A stretch of 9,601 nucleotides of DNA from Candidatus Bathyarchaeota archaeon (GCA_030602965.1 JAUVYS010000043.1:1-9601); one strand, 5' to 3'; positions 1 to 6,581 are shown, counted from the stretch's first letter. The notes: generated by a model not told the origin, from the letters alone. Numbers and translations are program-made.

Positions 1-809
1 AGGGCATTCTCATTGAAACTCATCGTTTCAATTCTAGTTTTATCTTTAACGATTAAATAACGAGCCAGCTGGATCCGTCTATAACTTTCTAAAGATGGTT
101 TTTGATGGCCTTCTAATGGTGTGCCTTGAATTGGGGTGAAGGCGAATAATCCAGGATATACACCTATGTCCTTCATTTTTTGAATGACTTGAACCATCTC
201 TTTCTCGGTCTCCCCTAAACCAACTATGAGGTGAGTGCTGGTTCTTCCAGCTCCGAGTGTCTTTGTAGCGGTTTGCAAAGCCTGTATCTGTTTTTTCCAA
301 GAATAAGGTCCTCCAGCGTCTTTGCCTTTAATTTTCATAAAAATCTCTTCTGTAGCTGCGTCGATTGGAACACTAATTCTGTTGATTCCAGCGTCTGCTA
401 ATTCCTTTATTTGTGTAGCGCTGAATGGTTGACAGGAGACTGAAACAGGCAAGATAGTGTTCTTCTTCAATGCTTTTACTAAGTATAGAACATCTTCATA
501 GACTCCAAAGTAGTTGACAGCTTGGATGCACACTCTCTTTAAACCACTATCATCATCGACCTGACCTATCTTCGAAATCACGCTTTCAGTCTTGAAACGT
601 GGCCAGGTTACCCTCGAAAGAAGGTCAGATCTGCCTTTACTCAATCTCGCTTGAGGACAAAATCCACAATTTGCATCACATTTATCTGGATGATAAGTAA
701 GCAAGTAAACGGTAGAAGGCATTACATCTATAGAACCCTGTGTTAAACCAAGAGCAATAGCTGATCCTAATGAAACTCTCACGAACCTTGGGGTTTGAAC
801 GTCTTCCAC
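1..809 (-). CDS. Radical SAM protein, biotin/lipoyl synthase-like (LipS-type), 3' end outside window
   Basis: The frame is open from 809 to the left edge (about 269 residues) and the C-terminus is cut off. A CX3CX2C cluster (C44, C48, C51, within CDANCGFCPQAR) should bind the SAM-cleaving [4Fe-4S] centre, and GLGETEKE near residue 195 fits the radical SAM barrel of the biotin synthase/lipoyl synthase class. C94 and C126 could belong to an auxiliary cluster. The GTG at 809 is chosen because an in-frame TGA lies at 818-816 and no ATG precedes residue 30; no strong Shine-Dalgarno is visible. The stretch YLLTYHPDKCDANCGFCPQA recalls one partner of the archaeal two-protein lipoyl synthase (LipS1/LipS2 of Thermococcus), and a second CX3CX2C protein lies at 5033-5977. 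Radical SAM membership is firm. The lipoyl role is inference; a biotin synthase-like enzyme of other function remains possible. Confidence 0.85.
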   Translation of the reverse strand, partial: MEDVQTPRFVRVSLGSAIALGLTQGSIDVMPSTVYLLTYHPDKCDANCGFCPQARLSKGRSDLLSRVTWPRFKTESVISKIGQVDDDSGLKRVCIQAVNYFGVYEDVLYLVKALKKNTILPVSVSCQPFSATQIKELADAGINRISVPIDAATEEIFMKIKGKDAGGPYSWKKQIQALQTATKTLGAGRTSTHLIVGLGETEKEMVQVIQKMKDIGVYPGLFAFTPIQGTPLEGHQKPSLESYRRIQLARYLIVKDKTRIETMSFNENA

Positions 810-913
810 AACTAATCATCGTCCGAAAAGTTTTCAAACATAGATTAAAATTAAATCCTGAGTATCAATATGATAATGTGAATTTATTAATAGGTTGAAG
901 AAACGGTTCACCC

Positions 914-925
914 TAAAATATTTTA
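914..925 (+). promoter_or_regulatory. Candidate TATA box for the permease pair
   Basis: TAAAATATTTTA, a perfect 12-bp palindrome, is centred about 30 bases upstream of the ATG at 950. That is the usual distance from an archaeal TATA box to a transcription start lying almost on the start codon. No Shine-Dalgarno precedes the ATG, which fits a leaderless or nearly leaderless transcript. Assigned by position and composition only. Confidence 0.35.
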
Positions 926-949
926 AGTTGTTCTGAATTTACTTGCGTT

Positions 950-1366
950 ATGTATCGGAGAATTAACGAAATTCTTGAAAATTCCTTGAAAGACATAAAA
1001 AGGATTCTTCCTCTGTTTTTCTTGGCTAGTCTAGTAAGTACGATAATTGATTTTTATGTATCAGCTGAGATAGTCTATTCCGTTCTTGGGGAAAATCTTT
1101 GGGTAGCCATCCCGTTAGCTACAGTTATTGGCATTGTCCTTCCCATTCCTAGGTATGCCACATACCCGATAGCTTATGCCTTATACTTGAAAGGAGCACC
1201 TTTGAGTATAATCTTTTCCTTGATATCTGGAGAAGTAATTCTCGGAGCTCCAGATAGAGATGTCATGGAGTTCAAGTTTTTTGGAGCTAAATCATACTTT
1301 CTACGCTTCATTTTATGTACAATATTTGTAATTATCGGAGGGTTCATAATGGAGGCCATATTTTGA
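950..1366 (+). CDS. Half-size membrane permease, first of a paralogous pair (DUF318/COG0701-like)
   Basis: A 138-residue integral membrane protein with hydrophobic segments near residues 18-36, 50-66, 72-98 and 116-135. The middle carries a Gly/Pro-rich stretch (GIVLPIPRYATYPIAYAL) followed by KGAPLSIIFSLISGEVILG from residue 81, the type of re-entrant core seen in predicted permeases of the DUF318 (PF03773, COG0701) family. Those are normally about 300 residues with two homologous halves; this gene is one half. Its TGA (1364-1366) overlaps the proposed TTG start of the next gene, and the two products align with each other over the second half, so they probably form a heteromeric transporter. 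The substrate cannot be read from the sequence. The family call is from motif resemblance; the membrane nature is clear. Confidence 0.75.
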   Translation: MYRRINEILENSLKDIKRILPLFFLASLVSTIIDFYVSAEIVYSVLGENLWVAIPLATVIGIVLPIPRYATYPIAYALYLKGAPLSIIFSLISGEVILGAPDRDVMEFKFFGAKSYFLRFILCTIFVIIGGFIMEAIF

Positions 1367-1776
1367 TCATTGAAATTCTCGCTGCCACATTTGATAGCTT
1401 CCTAAAATTCTCGTTAATCATAGTTGTTGCAATAGTAGTGGCTCAAATCATAAGCCTATTCCTTTCACAGGAAACCATTGAAAAACAGTTAAAAAACGAA
1501 AAAAACGTGGTGAAACCAGCTTTGATTGGTTTAGTCACACCTGGACCTCTTGGTCTTTATCTTCCTCTTCTCAAAATACTCAAAGAAAAGGGGCTTACAT
1601 TAAGTATGATCGCCACGTTCATAACTTCACAAACCTTGGTGGGTCCGATGCGTTCTTTCATCGAAGTAGAATACTTTGGAGCCATGTTCTTCATTTATAG
1701 AGTAATCTTTTCCTTCTTTACAGCATTCGGGGTTGGAATTTGCTATAAATACTTGGAAAAACGCATCGAATTCTAG
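1363..1776 (+). CDS. Half-size membrane permease, second of a paralogous pair
   Basis: A 137-residue membrane protein with hydrophobic segments near residues 14-34, 52-70, 77-94 and 108-127, ending in a basic tail and a TAG stop. An ATG at 1315 would add 16 residues, but the better start is the TTG at 1363: GGAGG at 1351-1355 sits seven bases before it, the TTG overlaps the upstream TGA as TTGA, and the product then matches its neighbour in length. From residue 76, KGLTLSMIATFITSQTLVG matches KGAPLSIIFSLISGEVILG of the upstream gene, and IEVEYFGAMFFIYRVI matches MEFKFFGAKSYFLRFI. This gene supplies the second repeat of a DUF318-like permease, and translational coupling should keep the two halves balanced. 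The transported substrate is unknown. Confidence 0.75.
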   Translation: MIIEILAATFDSFLKFSLIIVVAIVVAQIISLFLSQETIEKQLKNEKNVVKPALIGLVTPGPLGLYLPLLKILKEKGLTLSMIATFITSQTLVGPMRSFIEVEYFGAMFFIYRVIFSFFTAFGVGICYKYLEKRIEF

Positions 1777-2226
1777 ATTTCTAATTATAAAATAGTAATA
1801 AACTTTGGTTTAAGGTGAGAAGGCAGCAGCCCATAAGAGGAGATAAATCTTTTCCCAAGTCCACTGTTTTTTAGTCTCCTCAAAAAAGTAGAATATGCCA
1901 AAATTAAGCATCTTATATGAAATATCAATGCTTCATAGGGGAGAATCCATGGGGTTTCATTGATAATTCTGTAGAAATTAGAAAGAATATCCATGCGACA
2001 ATAAAAAAAGTGGTATAAATTCTGTCCCAGCGCAGTGTTACACTGAGGTTTTCCTCAGCTCTAATCAGAGACAGGCTATCTATAAACGCCATTAACCATT
2101 ATATTTACTACTGTTCTTCAAAAAAAATTGTGTGCGCGTAAAAAAGTAAGTCAGTTTCATCCTTAATATGTGTATGATGTGCTTCAAATACAACGAAGTG
2201 TTTGAAGAAGAGGTAGGGAAGACAAG
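1777..2226 (+). other. Intergenic stretch, no convincing gene; leader of the surface-protein gene
   Basis: This AT-rich stretch of 450 bases holds no frame with recognisable protein features. A 69-codon minus-strand frame (1785-1994) has no family resemblance and no clear ribosome site. The part before 2227 includes a TATA-like run (TTATATTTAC, about 2098-2107) that could start a transcript near 2130, and a group of inverted repeats listed separately at 2022-2074. Confidence 0.5.
2022..2074 (+). repeat. Cluster of short perfect inverted repeats, possible structured RNA
   Basis: Several perfect inverted repeats lie in 53 bases: CAGTG-TTA-CACTG (2033-2045), CTGAGG-TTTT-CCTCAG (2043-2058) and CTCT-AATC-AGAG (2059-2070). 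An outer pair, CTGTC (2022-2026) with GACAG (2070-2074), could close the whole segment. The first two hairpins share three bases and the last hairpin shares one with the outer pair, so the folds may be alternative. The strand is unknown. It could be a terminator region, a small RNA or a protein-binding site; no known RNA family is recognised. Confidence 0.35.
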
Positions 2227-2607
2227 GTGGTAAAAATCATACGAATATCAGCTTTTTTCTCTGTACTGCTTTTATTCAGTTTGGTAGTTTTACCGATCCC
2301 AGCAAATGATTACATTGACGAGGATGGTGAAAAACAGTTTATAGCTTATGGGATGCTTCACGACGAATTATTCCCTGAATGGGAAAACTCAACCTATTGG
2401 CAAAAAGAATCTATCGGTATAGGTTTCACCGCTTTTGGAGAGATGGTGACGGATAGACTCGATGATAGTGATTATGGTGGTGGTTTAACATATCCTTTAC
2501 ATGTTGATGAAAACAATGGAGTTTATCCTTGTGAACACATAGCAACACCTGCACACTCAGGAGGGAGTACTATTTACTATCCTACGGAAGGGTGGCAGCT
2601 TTACTAG
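2227..2607 (+). CDS. Secreted surface protein, N-terminal part, ends at in-frame TAG
   Basis: These 126 codons start at a GTG, the only plausible start after the in-frame TGA at 2203; a GAGGT motif lies 12 bases upstream at 2210-2214. Residues 1-27 form a clear signal peptide: K3 and R6, then a hydrophobic core (FFSVLLLFSLVVL) and a PIPA-type cleavage region. The mature part is acidic and aromatic, with one N-glycosylation sequon (NST). The frame ends at a TAG at 2605-2607, but the same frame continues open for 671 more codons to 4623 with similar composition. The two parts are therefore almost certainly one gene of 798 codons, either inactivated by a nonsense mutation, read through, or carrying a sequencing error. 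No enzyme motif is recognised. Confidence 0.7.
   Translation: MVKIIRISAFFSVLLLFSLVVLPIPANDYIDEDGEKQFIAYGMLHDELFPEWENSTYWQKESIGIGFTAFGEMVTDRLDDSDYGGGLTYPLHVDENNGVYPCEHIATPAHSGGSTIYYPTEGWQLY
2605..2607 (+). other. Single in-frame amber codon inside the surface-protein gene
   Basis: TAG is codon 127 of the 798-codon frame, in the context WQLY-stop-KYKEGS. There is no frame change on either side, and the downstream part has neither a signal peptide nor a Shine-Dalgarno before its first ATG at 2662. One base change would give Lys, Gln, Glu, Tyr or Trp. Recoding as pyrrolysine is possible in some archaea, but TAG also seems to act as an ordinary stop at 1774-1776 and, on the minus strand, at 5980-5982. 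Confidence 0.9.
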
Positions 2608-2661
2608 AAGTATAAAGAAGGAAGTCCTGCATATCATATTGATCCAAACTGGCATGTTTCA

Positions 2662-4623
2662 ATGGCGATTTACGGAAGCAGTTTCCTTCCTTTTCAAAGG
2701 GCTAGATTAAATTGTATACCAGTCAGTTCAACCATAGTAACAAACACCTCAAGATTATTTATTGTTGAGGTAATTATCCACACTTACAACGGGACTCTTT
2801 TAAGTCTAGGATTACAACCCGAAAACTTTGAGATAAAAGCAATTCTCGTCTTCTTCAAAAACACCAAGAAAATAGCTTCCTATTGGACAATTCGTTATTT
2901 GGGAAGTGAAGTGGGTGGTATCGATGTGGTCTTCAGGAGACTCACAGACTTTGACATTGATCAGGCATTCCAAGCTGGAGGAACTGAGTGTTTTGCAGTA
3001 TTCTACCCAAATAGCAAAAAAAATTCTTGGGGAGGCAGTGCTTCCAGTGATGATCATATTTTTTGGACTGGTTGTGAGTACTACCCGCAGAATTACTCGG
3101 TAGGAGTTGTGTGGACGAATAGAAGTGTATCCATATGGATTCCTCCTGAAGGCTATTCGGTGACACCACAGCATCATGTAGGTGTAATAGCGTATTATCC
3201 TAATTGTAGCAATTGGGACACTGATAACTGGAATCATTACGTGCCAAACGTTGGAACAACAGGGTTGTTCATGGGTGAAGGACTGAGAAGAAAGTATAGC
3301 TTACAGCCAAAGACAGTTGAATACAGATCATTAGACGAATTACACTATACTGGAGCAAATCTTTTAATGGGACAGTGGAACTTCTCTCTCTCCACTGCTA
3401 CTAATAATAGATGGCGAAATTTTGTCACCGTCTACTCCATAACAAATTGCTCTGATACATTTGGTTACGTTAATGGTCCATCTTCATATGATTGGGATAG
3501 TGAAAGCGATAAGACTGGGCAGCGAACAATAAGTGAACTGCGGTACAATCTGAAAGAATTTTTCAACCCTCAATATAAGCTTTCAAGTGAATTGAAAGAC
3601 ATCAACAGCAAGTACCTTGACTTATCTAATAGGTATCCGTTCAGTGGCGTGTCTATAACAAATCTTCTCAGTCGTGATGGCAAACTGGAACTGGAATTTG
3701 AAATCGAATTTGACCCTGAAAACACAACTGTCATGCTAGGGAACTACTTAAACCATTATGGTTCAACATTTACAAAACATGCAGCAAACGCCATCGACGG
3801 GATAGGCGCAAGCGCTATTGGTGGAGCTATTGGTGCTTATTCCAACATGTTTGACACAACAGGATTCACACAATTCAATGGAACTTCTTCACCCCCGATT
3901 TACTACTTGACACTTAATGGAGGAACAAAATGGTATTCAACGATTCTTCGACTGACAGGAATAAAACGTAGAACAGATCTCTGGAACCTCACATCAACCG
4001 GTGCAGTCAAAGACGTATTCACGACACCAACTGGAGATGGATTTGATCTTCAAAACCTCATAAACGTGGGAGGACCCAAAGTCAACTTGGCCACGGAATA
4101 TTTCAACGAGCACTCCTTAGTAACGTGGGTAAGTCAAGAAGCAGGCAGCGAATTCACTAGCGAGGGAATTTACAGCGTTATCACTGGGCAATTTTATCCA
4201 GCAGATGGACCCTACGCAGTGATCACTGTGACCAACGACCTGAACCTCACAACTTGGACGTCTATATGGGACGGTTTAGGTGGAAACGACTACGCATCAG
4301 GAACCACAGATGGCGACACACTAATTCTTCCATACGCAGGATTAAGCGTTTGGGGTTGCAGTGGACTTGACACATATGCAGCTTGCAGCTGGTTAGCAAC
4401 CTACTACATGAATCTAAACAGTTTATACACTAGCACAAACCCCGCAAACAAACGTGGAGTCACAACAATAATATTAAACACTGAAAAAATTAAGGCTGTG
4501 AACGAAAACAGTTGGGAGTGGGCTATACAAGAATTGACAGGTTCAGTGGATGGAATTTACAGAACAGAAAGCGGCGAAGGCTGGAACACCTGGGCATATA
4601 ATACAAACACAATTTCTTGGTAA
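2662..4623 (+). CDS. Secreted surface protein, C-terminal part with S-layer-like region
   Basis: The first ATG after the amber codon is at 2662, but the frame is open from 2608, and no ribosome site or signal peptide supports a separate gene. Counting from the GTG at 2227, it covers residues 146-798. The protein is rich in Trp, Tyr, Asn, Ser and Thr and carries eleven N-X-S/T sequons in this part, as expected for a glycosylated exported protein. Near the C-terminus VGGPKVN (614-620), YAVITV (663-668) and GCSGLDTYAACSWLATY (710-726) follow the order of motifs near the C-terminus of archaeal S-layer proteins (GGP-x-VN, then a Gly-Asp-Thr/Ala-Ala helix). There is no C-terminal membrane anchor or PGF-CTERM-like tail, so attachment would be by protein contact or release. 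Only the C-terminal region has a recognisable relative. It sits alone between two long noncoding stretches. Confidence 0.75.
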   Translation: MAIYGSSFLPFQRARLNCIPVSSTIVTNTSRLFIVEVIIHTYNGTLLSLGLQPENFEIKAILVFFKNTKKIASYWTIRYLGSEVGGIDVVFRRLTDFDIDQAFQAGGTECFAVFYPNSKKNSWGGSASSDDHIFWTGCEYYPQNYSVGVVWTNRSVSIWIPPEGYSVTPQHHVGVIAYYPNCSNWDTDNWNHYVPNVGTTGLFMGEGLRRKYSLQPKTVEYRSLDELHYTGANLLMGQWNFSLSTATNNRWRNFVTVYSITNCSDTFGYVNGPSSYDWDSESDKTGQRTISELRYNLKEFFNPQYKLSSELKDINSKYLDLSNRYPFSGVSITNLLSRDGKLELEFEIEFDPENTTVMLGNYLNHYGSTFTKHAANAIDGIGASAIGGAIGAYSNMFDTTGFTQFNGTSSPPIYYLTLNGGTKWYSTILRLTGIKRRTDLWNLTSTGAVKDVFTTPTGDGFDLQNLINVGGPKVNLATEYFNEHSLVTWVSQEAGSEFTSEGIYSVITGQFYPADGPYAVITVTNDLNLTTWTSIWDGLGGNDYASGTTDGDTLILPYAGLSVWGCSGLDTYAACSWLATYYMNLNSLYTSTNPANKRGVTTIILNTEKIKAVNENSWEWAIQELTGSVDGIYRTESGEGWNTWAYNTNTISW

Positions 4624-5032
4624 AAAAATATTAAACCCTTTTTTGTCCTAAATAGTGCGCGATTAAATACAATGTTGAAAAATAAACAAATAAGTCAAGA
4701 AATTGTTGGCTATCAAATAGGGACGTTTGATAACCACCGAGAGACTCGAACTTTTTTCTTAATGTGATAATTGTTTAGATAGAACCAGAGATATTGCCTA
4801 TTTTACACTTGCTTTACATATATTTCGTAAAATTTCATGGATATATTAATAATTTTTAAGAATCTAAAGTTTTTACTAACCTGCACTTAATATTCAGAAA
4901 TTTGGAACTTGAATTCTCGAAAAACGAATTATGCCACTTAAAAAATGAGTAGTTGGAGGAAAAGGTAAACTGACCTCATATAACCATCTTTCTAAGCTAT
5001 TAAATTCGAATAATGAAGCTTTAGAGGAATGG
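4624..5032 (+). other. Intergenic stretch; terminator-like hairpins and radical SAM leader
   Basis: About 400 AT-rich bases. The first part carries a T6 run (4639-4644) just after the surface-protein stop, and a stronger hairpin and T-run region at 4707-4757 listed separately. TATA-like runs lie around 4815-4825 and 4840-4850. The last 80 bases (4949-5032) are open in frame with the following radical SAM gene and look coding. A 31-codon frame at 4672-4767 has no support beyond being open. Confidence 0.5.
4707..4757 (+). terminator. Tandem hairpins followed by T6, candidate terminator
   Basis: TGG-C-TATCAAA (4707-4717) pairs with TTTGATA-A-CCA (4726-4736) around an eight-base loop, with one internal mismatch. 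It is followed at once by CGAG-AGA-CTCG (4738-4748) and then TTTTTT (4752-4757). Two stems ahead of a T-run, 84 bases past the surface-protein stop, fit transcription termination. Archaeal termination depends mainly on the T-run, so the stems may have another role, such as RNA protection or protein binding. Confidence 0.4.
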
Positions 5033-5977
5033 TTGAAAACTTCAAGAAAATTAAGTTGGCGCAACTTCAAAAAGCAAATCAGGTTCTACGCTCCAACCTT
5101 CGTTCACTACAAGTCTTCTCATTTTCAACCTTCACCTGATTCTTTCCCGTCAATTTCTATCACAGGAAATGTTTGTGCCTTAAACTGTGATCATTGTCAA
5201 GGCAGGCTACTGAAAGGTATGATTTCAGCAAAAACACCTGGAAAATTAATGAAAGTTTGCAAGAAGATAAAAAAGAATGGAGGTATTGGCTGTCTCATAA
5301 GCGGTGGTTGCTTGCCAGATGGCTCTGTACCATTAAATCGCTTCACAGATGCTATAGCTCAAATAAAAAAGAACTTAGGATTAAAAATAATCATACACAC
5401 TGGTATAATCGACTTTGAAACTGCTCAGAACCTCAAATCCGCAGGGGTAGACGCTGCTTTAATTGACGTCATTGGCTCCGACGAGACAATAAAAAGCATT
5501 TATCATATGGACGCAACAGTGGAAGATTATGAAAAATCCCTTGAAGCATTACGCAACTCGGGAATACCAATCGTTCCTCACATACTTGTTGGGCTTCACT
5601 ATGGCAGAATAATAGGCGAATTTGAAGCCATCAGTATGATCTCAAAATACGATCCCTCAGCCATGGTCATTATAGCATTAACTACAGTAAAGGGAACAAA
5701 AATGGAAGAAGCTTCTCCTCCTAAACCGGAAGACATTGCTAAGATACTTGTGGCTAGTAGGCTAACAATGGCTAAAGTTCCTATAGCTCTCGGATGTATG
5801 AGACCATTAGGAAAGCACCGGGTAAAAACTGACACCCTTGCTGTAAAGGCAGGAGTTAACGCTATTGCTTTTCCATCTGAAGAAGCCGTTGAACTCGCTA
5901 TGTCGATGGGATTGAAGACGATCTTTCATCCAATCTGTTGTTCACAAATATATGAAGACTTTGTATTGAATGTATGA
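5033..5977 (+). CDS. Radical SAM protein, LipS-type lipoyl/biotin synthase-like
   Basis: Counting from the TTG at 5033 the product has 314 residues. A CX3CX2C cluster (C48, C52, C55, in ITGNVCALNCDHCQGR) binds the SAM [4Fe-4S] centre. Further cysteines at 87, 93, 255 (GCMRP) and 302-303 (PICC) are candidates for an auxiliary sulfur-donating cluster. LISGGC and PHILVGLHYG are typical barrel motifs. The arrangement resembles the radical SAM proteins called LipS1/LipS2 in Thermococcus, which jointly insert two sulfurs into an octanoyl chain; the other CX3CX2C gene at 1-809 could be the partner. This assignment is inference. The start is uncertain: GAGGA lies only four bases before the TTG, and codons back to 4949 read like part of the protein, with a CTG at 4970 preceded by GGAGG (4955-4959). 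The stop lies two bases from the convergent protease gene. Confidence 0.85.
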   Translation: MKTSRKLSWRNFKKQIRFYAPTFVHYKSSHFQPSPDSFPSISITGNVCALNCDHCQGRLLKGMISAKTPGKLMKVCKKIKKNGGIGCLISGGCLPDGSVPLNRFTDAIAQIKKNLGLKIIIHTGIIDFETAQNLKSAGVDAALIDVIGSDETIKSIYHMDATVEDYEKSLEALRNSGIPIVPHILVGLHYGRIIGEFEAISMISKYDPSAMVIIALTTVKGTKMEEASPPKPEDIAKILVASRLTMAKVPIALGCMRPLGKHRVKTDTLAVKAGVNAIAFPSEEAVELAMSMGLKTIFHPICCSQIYEDFVLNV

Positions 5978-5979
5978 CT

Positions 5980-6513
5980 CTATGGCAGAATCTTAGAAAG
6001 GATATCCGTTATTTTAGCTGCTGTTTGCTGGACTTCAGTTGAGAGACCTTCTCCAAAATCTGTTTTCTTAGGCTGTATTAGTAAAAGTGCGATTTTAGCT
6101 CCTGTTGTTTTTTCCAGGAAATCGCAGAATATTCGAAGTGGAAGCGAATGTGTGGAAATAGCGTTTTTCCTCACGACTTCGTTGGGTGCAAAAAGCTTCA
6201 TGGAGCCAGGTTTTTGCTTCAAAAGGGCTGCGTCTATAATCAATATGTGTGAAGGTTCGAAATCTGCTATTTGTTTCATATAACTTTCAGGAATAGTTTC
6301 GCATTCTATAAGGAAAACAGATTTTGAAACTTTATCTTGTAGTTCTTTGGCTATTTTTGTTCCTACGAAATCGTCTTTTCTAAGAGGATTTCCAACACCG
6401 GCAACGACAACTTTCTGTGCTTCTGAAAGCCACTTCTGTAATTCGTCCTCTGTTCGGTTACAATTTAATGGCTTCAATAAAGGAACATCTTGTTTAGAGT
6501 AATATAATCTCAA
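5980..6513 (-). CDS. hycI: Hydrogenase maturation protease, HycI/HyaD family
   Basis: A 177-residue nickel-dependent endopeptidase that trims the C-terminal tail of the [NiFe]-hydrogenase large subunit after metal insertion. The family signature GVGNPLRKDDFVG lies at residues 39-51. D48, D94 (in IIDAA) and H122 (in STHSLPL) correspond by position to the metal-binding acidic, Asp and His residues of HybD/HycI. The start is a TTG with GGGG six bases upstream; a second TTG at codon 13 is an alternative, and the 34 residues before the core are longer than in the bacterial enzymes. It diverges from the hydrogenase operon across 86 bases, and the substrate is probably MvhA, encoded at 7550-9004. 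It ends in TAG. The family assignment is strong; the HycI subgroup is the likeliest for an archaeal member. Confidence 0.9.
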   Translation of the reverse strand: MRLYYSKQDVPLLKPLNCNRTEDELQKWLSEAQKVVVAGVGNPLRKDDFVGTKIAKELQDKVSKSVFLIECETIPESYMKQIADFEPSHILIIDAALLKQKPGSMKLFAPNEVVRKNAISTHSLPLRIFCDFLEKTTGAKIALLLIQPKKTDFGEGLSTEVQQTAAKITDILSKILP

Positions 6514-6533
6514 TATTTACCCCTATCTAAGGG

Positions 6534-6545
6534 TCAAACGTTTGA
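6534..6545. promoter_or_regulatory. Perfect 12-bp palindrome in the divergent promoter region
   Basis: TCAAACGTTTGA is a perfect dyad between the divergent protease and mvhG genes, 21 bases upstream of the protease start codon and about 55 upstream of mvhG. It could be an operator for a dimeric regulator controlling one or both genes. Nine bases of it (ACGTTTGAT, counting one flanking base) recur at 4723-4731 inside another inverted repeat. No binding protein is known from this window. Confidence 0.35.
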
Positions 6546-6573
6546 TTTTGATCGAATGTTTTATTAATTTTTC

Positions 6574-6581
6574 ATATAAAT
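6574..6581 (+). promoter_or_regulatory. Candidate TATA box of the mvhG-mvhA-hdrA operon
   Basis: ATATAAAT lies 19 bases before the first ATG of mvhG, which would put the transcription start at or next to the start codon. A further AT-rich run (TTTATTAATTTTT, about 6559-6571) could serve instead; it would leave a short leader containing the GGTGA at 6594-6598. Either could be used; the choice is not resolvable by eye. Confidence 0.35.

Noticed and set aside
1315..1362. Upstream ATG at 1315 as start of the second permease half
   Set aside because: It would overlap the first gene by 52 bases and add polar residues unlike the family; the TTG at 1363 has an ideal GGAGG and a stop-start overlap.
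1785..1994. 69-codon minus-strand frame in the intergenic region
   Set aside because: No recognisable family, no clear ribosome site or promoter, and the region is AT-rich with many chance frames.
1777..2226. Possible CRISPR array or insertion-sequence remnant in the gene-free stretch
   Set aside because: No regularly spaced direct repeats, terminal inverted repeats or transposase-like frames were seen.
2812..3237. 141-codon minus-strand frame opposite the surface-protein gene
   Set aside because: It is antisense to a longer frame with a signal peptide, sequons and S-layer-like motifs; the reverse translation shows no family features.
4738..4757. T-arm-like string (GTTCGAGTCTC on the minus strand) suggesting a tRNA or tRNA fragment
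   Set aside because: The flanking bases do not form a T-stem, and no anticodon arm or acceptor stem is found around it.
4672..4767. 31-codon plus-strand frame starting MLKNKQISQ
   Set aside because: It has no Shine-Dalgarno, and it runs through the hairpin and T-run region that looks like a terminator.
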